A DNA stretch of 64,000 nucleotides, from NCBI GenBank assembly GCA_963921425.1, contig OY992839.1, forward strand, positions 20,506,910 through 20,570,909. The letters are read 5' to 3'. A model generated the notes under the pieces. The model was not told where the DNA came from, did not search any database, and worked only from the letters and a program-made list of their open reading frames with translations. Below, in pieces: positions 1-11,162 of this stretch. The position numbers and the translations under genes were made by a program. Source of the DNA: Dryas octopetala (lineage: Eukaryota; Streptophyta; Magnoliopsida; Rosales; Rosaceae). How positions within the stretch are numbered: position 1 is the first letter of the stretch; the number at the start of each line of letters is the position of its first letter.

Positions 1-1085
1 AACGATAATGCACTTCTTTGTTATTAAGAATATTGAATTTTTTTTGCTAATGACCATTTGGTCTAGTAGTAGCACCTAGTCTTTTCTTCGTGAGAGAAGA
101 TCGATCTTGAGTTCAAATATTTGATAATAATAATTAAAAAATATATCGAATTTGCTAAGGACAGAATAGGATACCCTAACATATTGGGATTTAGATTTTG
201 AAGTCTTTCCAAATATCGTAATTAAGTAATTAAATTTTTTTAAAAATATCTAGATAAAATGTTGGAAAATGCAACCGAAATTCAAGGATATATTGGTCAT
301 GTTTGTTTTACTCAATCATACGTATGAGACGACATATCGACAATGAACGACAAAATGGCTTATTAGGCAATGAACACAAAGATTCTCACTGATAAAAATT
401 CTAAACTAGAACACACATTGTTAAATCGATACTGAGAGAGTATGACAAATATTTCGTTACACCTTTTATAATGATGGCTGGCAACAAAATCAGTGGCAGA
501 GCCACGTGAGGACGAGGGGGGACACAAGCCCCCACTCAAATTTTGGCATTAAAAAAAGATTGGCTTATGATATATGGTAGTTTATTGAAATATATACCCT
601 TAAAATAAATCAGGTCTCACACATGTTAGCCTTTTTTATTCTTTCTATTTTTGCCACTTTCCCTTTTGTCTATTCTAGAAGGTCCTTTTCAAATTTTCAT
701 TCATCTAACGTCAATCTCTTTTTTTTTTTTCTTGTTCTTGCACAATTGTCTTTCACTTCAAATAAATTTCTCTACTTTTCAATTGATATGGATTTTTACA
801 CATGCAAAAATTAAAATAACTACTAAACCTAAAGCAATTTTATTGCAGGAATTTGATTTAAGGTTTACTTATTTGAACTTGAAGTTGATTAATTATGTAT
901 TGATCGAGAAGCAGAGAGGAAAAGCTACTATATTCGGTAATTACAAAAAATGGAGACTATATATGTTTTATTTTTTCAAAAATTTGTTTGGGATATTTTT
1001 GCTACTTTGTAAGATTGCAACAGATCAGTTGCAGGGATTTATTGGTATTGATAGTGAAGTTATACATGCATGGATTTTTAATTGA
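1..1085. repeat. Copy A of a 1.1 kb duplicated segment
   Basis: This stretch is repeated almost base for base, with small indels, at 32100-33181. It is cut by the left edge of the window, so the duplication may extend further left. Near 495-540 it carries a CAGTGGCAGAGCCAC motif followed by runs of G and C, which resembles the ends of some plant DNA transposons, but no matching other end was found. The open frames inside (for example 651-1085) are low-complexity and not supported as genes. Confidence 0.85.
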
Positions 1086-2013
1086 CACAGTTTCGTAGTT
1101 GGGGTACTTTAATGTAACTTTTTAAACTTGAGATACCAAGTTGAAAAGTGATGTATAATTGAGGTATATAATTATAATTTACCCTTATTTAATTTGTATT
1201 CCTTTCGAGACAAAAAGTGACTAGTACGTGAATAGTTACTACGTGGTTACATTTTTCTTCAATTATTGTACTTTTGTTGGTCCCAGGTGTCGTCATGACA
1301 ATTCGTGTGTGGAAAAAAAAGGGAACCATACAAATCTTATTTTTCCTCAATTATTGTCCTCTAACACTACTCTTCTTTTTGTGCCCTTTTAATTTTTTCT
1401 CATGTTCATTATATACTATACTATAATGTTACGATCAAAATTGTTCAATTATTTTCAGATTATTCTTTAAAATTTATTTTTGTAAGAAATCAGTTAAATA
1501 AAAATTATTTAGTTATTTAACTGTAACAAAAATTATTTATTTATATAATACTACTTAAGTGATCGACTAAATGATTTTATCATTTTTAGTTTTTACGGAA
1601 ATAATATTTAAAAAGTAGTAAATCCGAAAAACGATTCTGTGAAATTGAGAAAAGAAGAGATAAAATAGCTAGCATTTCTCATTTAATTATCTCTAATGAG
1701 CATTAGATGATTAGTCGGTGAGATTGGCTGGTGTGTAAATTTTCAACGCAGATATTATATTTAGTAGGCGGTCTAAGTTTTCATGCGCTTCCTTATTCGT
1801 CAGTTTCTGCTGTATGCTTCTTGTTCTGCTGCTTTTCTTTGAATTACTGTTACTTTTTAACGTATGATTTTTTGACTCGTAAACCACATGCACGATTTTG
1901 CATGCCAATATTTATTGGCTTCACAACTCTATGAAACTATATGAGCATCCTTCTAGAAGCACATGTGACTAGCACCCTTCTAGAAGCACATGTGACTTCC
2001 CAGTCACATGTAC
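1086..2013. other. AT-rich intergenic DNA
   Basis: No gene is supported here. A short direct repeat (CACATGTGACT context, with CTTCTAGAAGCACATGTGAC occurring twice near 1950-1997) lies just left of the element that starts at 2014. Open frames around 1711-1934 lack recognisable domains and overlap each other on both strands. Confidence 0.6.
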
Positions 2014-3540
2014 GCAAGGAATAAAATTTCAAAATTTTCGGCGAAATTTTGCCGAAAATTTCGTTTTTTAGAGGTAAGGAAATTTTAACAAGTATTCGTC
2101 CAAATTTCGTGAAGATTTCGCCGAAATTTTCGAAATTTCAGAAATTTCGCCGAAATTTGCCGAAATTTGTCGAAATTTCGCTCATCACTTCTCTATCCGT
2201 CGATCTTCTCCTTCTCTGTCCAAAGTCCAAACCCAGCAACACTCTAAAAAATCATTCAAACCCAGCCAAAATAAACCCAGCAAACCTGTAAAAAACAGTC
2301 CAAAAACAACCAAAATAAACTCAGCCAACGGGGAGGGAGGGAGAAGAGATCGGGAATTAAGGAGAGGAAGAAGAGGAGAAGGATGAAGGAGGAAAAAGAA
2401 AGAGATGCGCGCGACTGGGCTGGGAGAGAGAAATGAGAGGGAAGAAGAGAGATGGGCTGGGACTAGTAGAGAGAGAAGAGTGTCCCAGCAGACGTAGAAA
2501 AGAGGGAAGAAAAGTCACAGGAAAGGAAAGAAAGTGAAGGAAAGAAAAAGAAAAGAAAGGAAGGAAAAAAAGAAAAGAGAAAAAAAAAGAAAAATATAAA
2601 GTTAGATACTTAGACTTAGAGTCTTAGACTTAGTACCCTTCAGATGCCAAAAGTTGGTGGGTACGTGTTAATCTACTAGAGGTGATATTGGTGGGTGTTG
2701 ATCTTTAGTAGTTTGGCCAGCACATAGATTATGAACTTATGGGCTTATGGCCATATTTGGTCAACATTAATTTAAAAAACCTCTTCACCAACTAATTAGT
2801 AATTTCTTAAAATTATGAGACTAAATTAAAGATTAATTTAACAACACCCAGAAAATCAGATGCCAAAAACAAAAAATAATAGAAATTAATCTAAAAGTAA
2901 CAAGAAAGAAAACCCAGATTAATATAACTACTAAATGCTTGTACATTAATAAAAATATATAGTAACACAAACGAATAGTAATATTTCTTATCTTGGAAAG
3001 AAAAAAAAAGTTTGGGATTTCGTCTAGCTCTTTTGAGACTTCGTTTAGTTATTTTTAAATTATAAACTCTAATATATTTTTATATAAAAAATAATTAAAA
3101 ATACCCTAAAGGACCTAAACCCTAATATCTTATATCATATCATAAATAATATGAAGTATAGATTATAGAATATATAGAGTTTAGTATATAGATTACAGAG
3201 TATAAAGAATATTAGGGTATATAGAATATTAGGGTATATAGAGTATATAGGATTTAATGTATAGATTATAGAGTATAAAGAATATACTAATGTTATTTTG
3301 CCTCCAGCGCGCATTATATTCATCTTATATAACATGAAACCTATTATATAATTAGGTTTTTTCAATTATTTTTTATAAATATAGTAGATAATATGTTAAA
3401 TAAACATATAGGAAAGTTTCATTCAAAATTTCCGTATTTTAATAGTAATTTCCGTCATTTCTGTCAAATTTTTGTCGAAATTTAAAATTTCTCGAAATTT
3501 CCATCGAAATTTCTGCGAAATCCGAAATTTTACTCCTTGC
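2014..3540. mobile_element. Non-autonomous MULE-like element with TIRs
   Basis: The left end reads GCAAGGAATAAAATTTC and the right end is its near inverse complement (GAAATTTTACTCCTTGC). Both sides are flanked by the hexamer ATGTAC (2008-2013 and 3541-3546), a likely target-site duplication. The ends are dominated by repeats of GAAATTTCGCCGAAATTT type. The middle has a purine-rich tract (2325-2600) and an AT-rich half. No transposase is encoded. The same family, in the opposite orientation, appears at 37.97-39.87 kb. The superfamily assignment (Mutator-like) is an inference from the long TIRs; the duplication is shorter than the usual 9 bp. Confidence 0.7.
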
Positions 3541-3640
3541 ATGTACATGCCTCATATTTAATATTTATGTTGTTTGACTATCTAAGAGATTGTATAATCT
3601 CTTTTAAGTATTTGAAATTAGTGCCTTCTCAAGTCATGCT

Positions 3641-3680
3641 ATATATATTTATGCAATATATATATATATATATAAATAGC
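3641..3680. repeat. (TA)n microsatellite
   Basis: An uninterrupted TA-rich run adjoins the left end of the following MITE, consistent with insertion into TA-rich DNA. Confidence 0.7.
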
Positions 3681-4030
3681 GGTCTTTTAATAAGGGATCC
3701 CTCATTTAGTGTTAAATGAGGGATTCCCTTGTGGGGTTCACATGGGTCGTTTTATGTCGATTAGAACTGTCTATTTTTTACATTTTCATTAATAGATCAT
3801 CCCTATAAAAAATCAGTCAAATCGGAGACTGTTAAAATATCTAATTTGGATCAAACAAATTATAAACACCTAAACTTTGACCGCTTAATCAAATGGATAA
3901 ATGGCTTCCGATTTGGCTGATCTTTTATGATCTATCAATGGAGATGTAAAAAATAGACGGTTCGGATCGACACAAAATGACCCGTGTGGGCCCCACAGGG
4001 GGATCAAGGGATCCCTTATTGATATATAGG
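3681..4030. mobile_element. Fold-back MITE, copy 1
   Basis: About 350 bp with long terminal inverted repeats. The left end holds AATAAGGGATCCCTCATTTA and the right end GGGATCAAGGGATCCCTTATT. The interior holds inverted copies of a segment containing TCGATTAGAACTGTCTATTTTTT and ATCATCCCTATAAAAAATC. A second copy with the same ends lies at 58985-59390. No coding capacity; the boundaries are approximate by about 10 bp. Confidence 0.8.
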
Positions 4031-4061
4031 CTCCTGTATATATAAATATGTATATAATATA

Positions 4062-4216
4062 CAGGCCCCTTTTGTTGAGGTATACCTCAACTTAAACATA
4101 ATGATGATGTATAGTTTGTCGGACCCACTCCGCATTGTAATTTAATGATCGAAGCCATCTATTTTTTACGTCTATACACAAGAATCATCCTTGCAAAAAA
4201 TTGGATAAATCAGGAT
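4062..4216. mobile_element. Truncated half of a related MITE
   Basis: The segment has the same inner core as the neighbouring MITE (GCCATCTATTTTTTACG, then ATCATCCTTGCAAAAAATTGG) but a different outer end (CAGGCCCCTTTTGTTGAGG). It stops abruptly where the copia LTR homology begins at 4217, so the matching right half is missing. This marks a deletion or rearrangement junction rather than a clean copia insertion. Confidence 0.6.
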
Positions 4217-4827
4217 AAACCTTTGAAGTCGAGTCTAGTGTTCAACACTATGACCTTAAGACAATTTACGCCCGCCCTACTGTGCTATGGTCAATCGGCG
4301 CTCGCTTCTCAGGATACAACGACTTCTTCCTTGCAGTAGTAGCACTTCAAACTACAAGGTTCTGTGAACCCAAATATGCAAATAACTCTTTCTTTGGTTA
4401 TGGAAGACTGTGCTTGAATGAATGCAAGTTTTTCTTAGTAATTTTTTCTATGTCCTAAAAGATTTCAAGACTACTATATTTATAGATGCAAAGTGCCTTT
4501 TGGAAAGGTTTTGATTGAATTAAATGGCCAAGAGACACATTCCATTGAATGGGCAACAGACACATTTGTTCATGGCCATGACTGTTTTAATTCAATCAGT
4601 GTTTCTTTTTGAAACCTTGTGTCTGTTCAGTTTTAATTGAACGTATACCAGTGGCTTTCTGGAGGATGACTCTACAAATCAATATTGGGCCTATTACTAA
4701 ATAAAGCCCAATATTTAATTCCTTTCCACTTACATTTTCCATTCATATAGAATTATGATATTTAAGCAAATAAATATTTCCATAATTAATTTAAATATTC
4801 ATTACTTAAAATATCATAATTCTAACA
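4217..4827 (-). repeat. Copia 3' LTR, truncated at its outer end
   Basis: About 611 bp matching 10046-10664. The inner end reads TGTTAGAATTATGATATT on the minus strand, next to a purine-rich polypurine tract candidate (GTGAAGGAT, 4828-4836). The last 85 bp present in the other LTR are absent, and the sequence runs straight into a broken MITE. Confidence 0.85.
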
Positions 4828-4836
4828 ATCCTTCAC

Positions 4837-5423
4837 ATGAATGAAAATTGGCACAAATATATGCATATGAGGATGCAGACACTAGAAAGAGTTACTTATT
4901 GGAAAGTTATTGAATCAAGATAGGTAGCTTGTGGCCTTGAACCTTCCCTAGTGAAGGACTATCGGATTTACTTGGCTAATCAGTGAACGTAATGTCTTGA
5001 ACTGTTCAGCTGTTGGTGTAAACCAAGACAATAGTACTCACACAATAACCTCCCAGACATATTTTAGTTCTAACGGTTGTGTTCATTTCGGCCTTGAACA
5101 AAACCTGGTATTCATGAGTGCTTTAGAGAATTCAGCCTTACTCAAAATTCTCATAGAAACGGCCACATTTCCACTCATATAGGTGACTGCCTATAAGGAA
5201 TATCCTGCCATACCCCACTCGGATAAACCAAGATATAGAATCATTAAAAGCATAGCTTAGCCTATAATCACATTGCAGGCAGCACTGCTTTTTATTAGGA
5301 ATGGGAAGGAGATTTTATCTCCGCAGTGCTAGGTCAGAGCATACCATAATTTAGTTGTCCCTTTTGAACCTAAATCTTGGGATCACCAGTCAACTAGGTT
5401 GGGTTTCCACTATGGCTTCTCTT
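4837..5423 (-). other. Copia 3' untranslated internal region
   Basis: Between the RNase H remnant and the polypurine tract. No open frame with recognisable similarity was found; it belongs to the copia element by position. Confidence 0.6.
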
Positions 5424-6458
5424 TTACAAGGGCTTTAATCTCATTCCCTTTGATAATCTATAAACTTGCTCTCTATTCAAACCTTTCGTAAACGGATCCG
5501 CTAAATTATCTCTTGACTTCACATAGTCAATGGTAATGATACCACTAGAGAGTAGTTGCTTCACGGTGTTATGTCTTCGACGTATATGTCGAGACTTACC
5601 GTTATACATGTTATTTTATGCCCTTGCAATCGCTGATTGGCTATCACAATGTATACATATAACGGGCACAAGCTTAGGCCAACATGGAATATCCTCTAAG
5701 AAATTCCGAAGCCATTCGGCTTCTTCTCCTGCTTTATCCAAGGCTATGAACTCAGATTCCATAGTGGATCTAGCAATACACGTTTGCTTGGTGGATCTCC
5801 ATGAAACAGCCGCGCCTCCAATCGTAAAGACATATCCACTTGTGGATTTTGAGTCTTTAGTATCTGATATCCAATTGGCATCACTGTAGCCCTCAAGTAC
5901 GGCTGGATATCTTGTATAATGTAGTCCGAAATTCTTAGTGTATCTTAGATATTTAAGTACCCTACTTATAGTCTTCCAATGATCCTTTCCAAGATTATTT
6001 GTATATCTACTCAATCTGTTAACTGAGTAGGCTAAATCAGGTCTAGTGCAATTCATAAGATACATTAGACTGCCAATGATACGAGCGTATTCTATTTGTG
6101 ATATACCTTGACCATCATTCTTCATAAGATTAATATTTGGGTCATAAGGTGTTTGTACAGGACTAGTATCATACTTGTTAAACTTATCAAGTATTTTCTC
6201 AATGTAGTGTGATTGAGACAAGACTAGTCTATCAGATGTTCTCGAAATTTTAATTCCTAGAATCACATCTGCAACACCCATATCTTTCATGTCAAAATTA
6301 TTAGTTAGCATTTTCTTGGTTGATTTAATCATACCAATATTACTACCCATAATCAACATGTCATCTACATAGAGACAAATAATGACAAACCCATCTTTAG
6401 TGCTTTTAGTGTACACACATTTGTCACACTCATTTATCTTAAAATTATTTGACATCAT
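5424..6458 (-). pseudogene. Copia pol, C-terminal reverse transcriptase and RNase H
   Basis: The second half of the copia polymerase lies in two adjacent minus-strand blocks (6458-5616 and 5609-5424), separated by a stop. The catalytic [10 protein letters not shown] motif of Ty1/copia reverse transcriptase is near the start. It is followed by RNase H signatures ([30 protein letters not shown]) and a tail with DPFTKGLNR. These match the usual C-terminal order of plant copia Pol. The conserved upstream stretch [20 protein letters not shown] lies at about 6550-6640 in another frame, after the break at 6668, so the reading frame is destroyed. Confidence 0.9.
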
Positions 6459-6667
6459 GGCTTTGTCAAATTTTAGATGTCATTGTTTTGGTGCTTGCTT
6501 TAGGCCATACAAAGACTTAACAAGCTTGCACACCTTATGTTCTTGACCAGGAATAACAAAACCTTCAGGTTGTTCCATGTATATTTCCTCGTCTAATTCA
6601 CCATTTAGAAATGTCGTCTTGACATCCATTTGATGAATTTCTAAATTATGCAATGCTGCTATTGTAA

Positions 6668-7402
6668 TTATATTAGCATCCTAATGGATGTTATTCTTGT
6701 AACTGGTGAGTATGTGTCAAAGTAATCTAAGCCTTCCTTTTGCTTATATCCTTTCACAACAAGTCTAGCTTTATATTTATCAATTGTTCCATCGGCCTTC
6801 ATCTTCCTCTTGAAAATCCACTTATAACCCAAAGGCTTATTTCCAGGGGGAAGATTCACCAGTTCCCAAGTATGATTCTGTAAGATGGAATCAATTTCAG
6901 AATTAATAGCCTCTTTCCAAAGCGGTGCTTCAGGTGAAGACATTGCTTCCTTGTAAGTACGAGGCTCATTTTCTAACAAATAAGTCAGAAAATCTGGACC
7001 AAAGGACTTAGATGTTCTTGCTCTCTTGCTACGTCTAGGTTCAATATTGGGTTCTTGTTCACTAGACCCTTGGTCTATATTTTCTTGATGGCTTTCTTGG
7101 TTATTATCATTTACAGTATTATAAGTTCTTTTAAGAGAACTTCTTTCTCGTGCCTCTTTATAAGGAAATATATTTTCAAAGAAATATGCATTCCTTGATT
7201 CAATAATTGTGTTCACATGTATATCTGAAATATCAGATTTATGTACAAGGAAACGATATGCACCACTGTTAATTGCATAACCAATAAAGATACAGTCAAT
7301 GGTTTTTGGTCCTATTTTAACCTTTTTAGGTTCTGGGACTGCCACCTTAGCTAGACACCCCACACTTTGAGATATTTGTAAGAAGGCTGGTGACCTTTCC
7401 AT
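6668..7402 (-). pseudogene. Copia pol, integrase C-terminus and N-terminal reverse transcriptase
   Basis: This block covers the variable integrase C-terminal region and linker (PRRSKRARTSKSFGPDFLTY) and the start of the RVT_2 reverse transcriptase domain. The RVT_2 start shows WKEAINSEIDSILQNHTWEL and the conserved GYKWIFKRKMKADGTIDKYK stretch. It is out of frame with both the integrase core upstream and the catalytic YVDD block downstream. The breaks at about 7403-7533 and 6668 are frameshifts; the missing integrase residues can be read in other frames between 7403 and 7532. Confidence 0.88.
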
Positions 7403-7532
7403 AATTCATATGGGGTCTTGTCTAACTTCTTATGAGGCAACTTGTTGAGAATAAGATTTGCAAATAGCAGTGCTTCCCCCCACAAGTTCTGAGGTGCTCT
7501 AGAACTTATTAGTAAAGCATTCATCAGCTCTT

Positions 7533-8459
7533 TTAATGTATGGTTCGTTCAGCAATACCGTTCTGTTGAGGTGAATAGGGTGCAGTAGTTTGGTGAATAA
7601 TTCCATGTTGAGCACAAAACTCACCAAAAGGTGATTCATATTCACCACCCCTATCACTTCTTAATCCTTTGATCTTTATGCTAAGTTGATTCTCAACTTC
7701 AGTCTTATAATGTTTGAACATCTCAATCGCCTCATCTTTGCTTCTTAGTAAATACACATGACAATATCTTGTACAGTCATCAATAAAAGTAATAAAATAC
7801 TTTTTCCCACCCCTAGTTTGTATAAATTTTAAATCACAAATATCACTGTGAATTAAATCCAGAGGTTCAGTAGTTCTCTCAATAGAATGGAACGATGTTC
7901 TAGTTAACTTTGCTTCAACACAAGTTTCACACTTAGTATTAGAATCAATGTAAAACTTAGGAATCAGATCCACGTTAGTTAATTTGCGTATTGTATCAAA
8001 ATTAACATGGCCTAATCTACCATGCCAAATATTAGATGACTCAAGCATATAAGCAGAACTAACTGTGTTATTATTATTAACTTTTGGTACAACAGTCATT
8101 ACATTCAATTTGAACTGACCATCATTCAGGTACCCTTTTCCCACATACATCCCATTCTTAGTAAGTACAAATTTGTCAGACTCAAATACCAACTTGAAAC
8201 CATTCTTGCTCAATAGAGATTCAGAAACCAAGTTCTTTCGGATGTCAGGAACATGGAGCACATTGTTGAGAGTAACCTCTTTGCCAGATGTCATCTTCAG
8301 AACCACTTTCCCTTGGCCTTCAACCTTTGAGGTGGAGGAGTTTCCCATGAACAGTTGTTCTCCATCAAGCCCATGATAAGTGGAGAACATTTTCCTATCA
8401 GCACACACATGACGAGTAGCCCCAGTGTCCACCCACCATTCTTTGATATTTCCCACCAA
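7533..8459 (-). pseudogene. Copia pol, protease and integrase core
   Basis: The block starts with the aspartic protease active site ([12 protein letters not shown]). It continues through the GAG-pre-integrase zinc-binding region (HGRLGHVN, then CETCVEAK) into the integrase core with the D,D,E triad ([24 protein letters not shown]). It ends with the conserved [14 protein letters not shown] motif, where the frame breaks. The order and spacing are typical for plant Ty1/copia Pol. It is separated from gag by a stop between 8503 and 8459, so this is a fragment and not an independent gene. Confidence 0.9.
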
Positions 8460-8502
8460 ATTAACTTCAGAGACGACCGCAGAAAGATTGATATCAGATA
8501 TA

Positions 8503-9459
8503 TCATTGGCCGGAGAGCTTATCTTCCTTGGTTATGTTTGCCTCATTTCCCTTGCCTTTCTTCTTGCCATGACTCTTGCCTTGACTCTTGTCACTCCTAC
8601 AGTCCTTTGCACGGTGGCCAGTCTTATTGCAATTAAAGCACTTGTCATTGAACTCCTTGGCCTTCTTGGAATTTCCTTGACTTGTGCCTTCCCCAAAATG
8701 CTTCCTCTTTTTGCTATTATTTGGCCTATTCTCCACTATGTGTGCCTTAGCCTCTATGGAAGATCCTCGCTTATCAGAGTGGCGATTATCTTCCTCAATC
8801 CTCAATCGCACGATCAGATCCTCAAGCCCCATCTCTTTGTGCTTGTGCTTAAGGTAGTTCTTGAAATCCTTCCAGGATGGCGGTAATTTCTCAATTACAG
8901 TAGCCACTTGAAATGACTCAGGAAGTACCATATCCTCTGCATCAATTTCATGCAAAATAAGTTGGAACTCTTGGACTTGACTGATCACGCTTTTGGAGTC
9001 CACCATCTTGTAGTCAAGAAAACGACCCACAATAAATTTCTTCATTCCAGCATCTTCGGTCTTGTATTTCTTGTCCAAAGACTCCCACAACGCCTTGGCT
9101 GTTTTCATTGGACTACACACATTGTAGAGTGCATCGTCCAACCCATTGAGGATATAATTCTTGCAGATAAAATCAGCATGGTTCCAGGCATCAGCAGCAA
9201 CCATAGATTCTTTGGAAGTTCCAGGAGCAGGAGCATCTTCCTTCAAGAATTTGACCAAGTTCATTGTTGTTAAATAAAACACCATTTTCTGCTGCCACAT
9301 CTTGAAATCAGTTCCATTGAACTTTCCAGGTTTCTCCCCATGGTGAGAAGATTGCAGCAACACAGGAGCAGATGCCATAGGAATAGCAGATGACAAAGGG
9401 ACTGTTTCTGTCACAGGTCCAGTCATGGTATTTATATTCTTAGTACTTGAGGCATTCAT
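8503..9459 (-). CDS. Copia gag polyprotein
   Basis: A 318-residue open frame starting at an ATG, consistent with a plant copia Gag. The N-terminal part contains [20 protein letters not shown], typical of the DUF4219/UBN2-type gag region. The C-terminal part has a CCHC zinc knuckle ([14 protein letters not shown]) followed by a lysine/glycine-rich tail. Gag forms the virus-like particle and binds element RNA. This is the only copia frame still open over its whole expected length. It ends in a stop before the protease, which lies in the next block. Confidence 0.88.
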   Translation of the reverse strand: MNASSTKNINTMTGPVTETVPLSSAIPMASAPVLLQSSHHGEKPGKFNGTDFKMWQQKMVFYLTTMNLVKFLKEDAPAPGTSKESMVAADAWNHADFICKNYILNGLDDALYNVCSPMKTAKALWESLDKKYKTEDAGMKKFIVGRFLDYKMVDSKSVISQVQEFQLILHEIDAEDMVLPESFQVATVIEKLPPSWKDFKNYLKHKHKEMGLEDLIVRLRIEEDNRHSDKRGSSIEAKAHIVENRPNNSKKRKHFGEGTSQGNSKKAKEFNDKCFNCNKTGHRAKDCRSDKSQGKSHGKKKGKGNEANITKEDKLSGQ

Positions 9460-9959
9460 TTTTCCTTTGAAGTATAAACAATTTTTGAATAAGCAGCTAT
9501 ATATAACAACAGCAGAATAAAAGAAATATAAAGAAACTGATTTTCAACGAAAGACAGAATACACAACCAGAACAAAAAACAAAAACACAGATTAAATGTA
9601 TGGAAAGTAATAAAAATAAATACACAAAATGAATTCTTTAATGTCAAAGCAACAGTAAAGAAGGTAAAGCACAAAAGACGAAAAATATGGCAAGATCAAA
9701 ACTAATAAAGATCTAAGAACAAAACCCACTAGCAGATGTAAATAAAAAATGATATAAATAGGAATAATGAACAGTATGTATATATATATAAATATATATC
9801 TATCAAAACGTAGACTACTAAACAAAACAGATCTTTGTTGAACAAAAATCAAAGCCACCAAAATTGACAAAGTCAAAGCAGATATTGAATGAATAGATAA
9901 TAAGAAAAAATTAAAAGTAGAAACAATATAGCAATTACACAAATAAATCGTCTTAAGAT
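9460..9959 (-). other. Copia leader between 5' LTR and gag
   Basis: About 500 bp without coding signal, including a short TA run near 9778-9800. The sequence directly inside the LTR (ATCTTAAGACGATTTATTTG on the minus strand) does not match the usual TGGTATCAGAGC primer-binding site. The primer tRNA is therefore unclear, or the site has decayed. Confidence 0.6.
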
Positions 9960-10664
9960 TGTTGGAAACTATAGGTATAAATTGCTATATTCAAACAAAG
10001 AGATTTAAATAATACAAAGAATTAGACAGTAAAGGAAGTTTAGAAAAACCTTTGAAGTCGAGTCTAGTGTTCAACACTATGACCTTAAGACGATTTACGC
10101 CCGCCCTACCGTGCTATGGTCAATCGGCGCTCGCCTCCCAGGATATATACAACGACTTCTTCCTTGCAGTAGTAGCACTTCAAACTACAAGGTTCTGTGA
10201 ACCCAAATATGCAAATAACTCTTTCTTTGGTAATGGAAGACTGTGCTTGAATGAATGCAAGTTTTTCTTAGTAATTTTTTCTATGTCCTAAAAGATTTCA
10301 AGATTACTATATTTATAGATGCAAAGTGCCTTTTGGAAAGGTTTTGATTGAATTAAATGGCCAAGAGACACATTCCATTGAATGGGCAACAGACACTTCT
10401 GTTCATGGCCATGACTGTTTTATTTCAATCAGTGTTTCTTTTTGAAACCTTGTGTATGTTCAGTTTTAATTGAACGTATACCAGTGGCTTTCTGGAGGAT
10501 GACTCTACAAATCAATATTTGGCCTATTACTAAATAAAGCCCAATATTTAATTCCTTTCCACTTACATTTTCCATTCATATAGAATTATGATATTTAAGC
10601 AAATAAATATTTCCATAATTAATTTAAATATTCATTACTTAAAATATCGATCATAATTCCAACA
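9960..10664 (-). repeat. Copia 5' LTR
   Basis: 705 bp bounded by TGTTGGAA...TTCCAACA inverted ends, as expected for LTRs. On the minus strand a TATA-like TATAAATATAG (about 10307-10317) could be the promoter. Positions 10046-10664 align with the other LTR; 9960-10045 have no counterpart there. Confidence 0.85.
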
Positions 10665-10966
10665 AAACTCAATCTCAGATGGCCACATGCTTGTCTCAAT
10701 GTGACAAGGTTTCCAGTAATAGTACCACCTGCAATGGCTTGGATTGCTGCCAGACCTTCATTCCATCGTTTCTCTCTTCTTTCAATACCAGTTTTGTGAC
10801 TACAAGAAATCCATGCAATTATGCATTCTTGGTAGACCATGACTGGTTTCAGTCGTTTGCCAACAATTCAACAAATATTTCTTCCAATATTGGGCCTATT
10901 GGCGATATGGATGCTGATGTGGACAATAGTCAAAGGACTAATATATCAAACAAAAAAAATGACTAA
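10665..10966 (+). pseudogene. Wall-associated kinase extracellular fragment
   Basis: The open frame has the cysteine pattern of the membrane-distal part of wall-associated receptor kinases. CLSQCDKV and CNGLDCCQT are followed by IPSFLSSFNTSF and NPCNYAFLVDHDWF, in the order seen in the WAK C-terminal extracellular domain. In intact proteins this domain lies outside the plasma membrane, before a transmembrane helix and a kinase domain. Here only about 95 residues remain. The left side is cut by the copia LTR and no kinase follows before the CACTA element at 11163. It is a gene relic. Confidence 0.7.
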
Positions 10967-11159
10967 TATCAATTTCTAATGTTACACAACTTACACTAAG
11001 TCTTATTGAATATCTAATCTTATTTAACGACTAAATCTAGAAGCCCCAAAATATTGTTCTATATAAACCATGATATAGCCACTTGGTGTAATATGTACGA
11101 CATGTTTATAGTTTTTATGATATATTATATTAATAATGTTCACCCATATTATAATATAT
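10967..11159. other. AT-rich flank of the CACTA insertion
   Basis: No gene is seen. It is the left target flank, and the sequence continues on the far side of the element at 28449. Confidence 0.6.
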
Positions 11160-11162
11160 GGA

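Larger units (their letters stand above)
4217..10664 (-). mobile_element. Ty1/copia retrotransposon, degenerate
   Basis: Reading on the minus strand, the order is 5' LTR (10664-9960), leader, gag, protease, integrase, reverse transcriptase, RNase H, 3' LTR (4827-4217). Integrase before reverse transcriptase is the copia order. The internal region has at least two frameshifts and several in-frame stops, so the element cannot encode a continuous polyprotein. The outer end of the 3' LTR is missing about 85 bp relative to the 5' LTR, and no target-site duplication is visible. The two LTRs differ at several positions, so the insertion is not recent. Confidence 0.92.

Noticed and set aside
651..1085. 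144-codon frame in the duplicated segment
   Set aside because: It is T-rich, crosses an intron-like acceptor (TTATTGCAG), and copy B does not keep the same frame. No domain was recognised.
8425..8886. Plus-strand frame over the copia gag region
   Set aside because: It is antisense to gag and the protease start, with no independent support.
10049..10291. Frames repeated at 4145-4339 and 10052-10291
   Set aside because: Both are in the copia LTRs; repetition explains their similarity.
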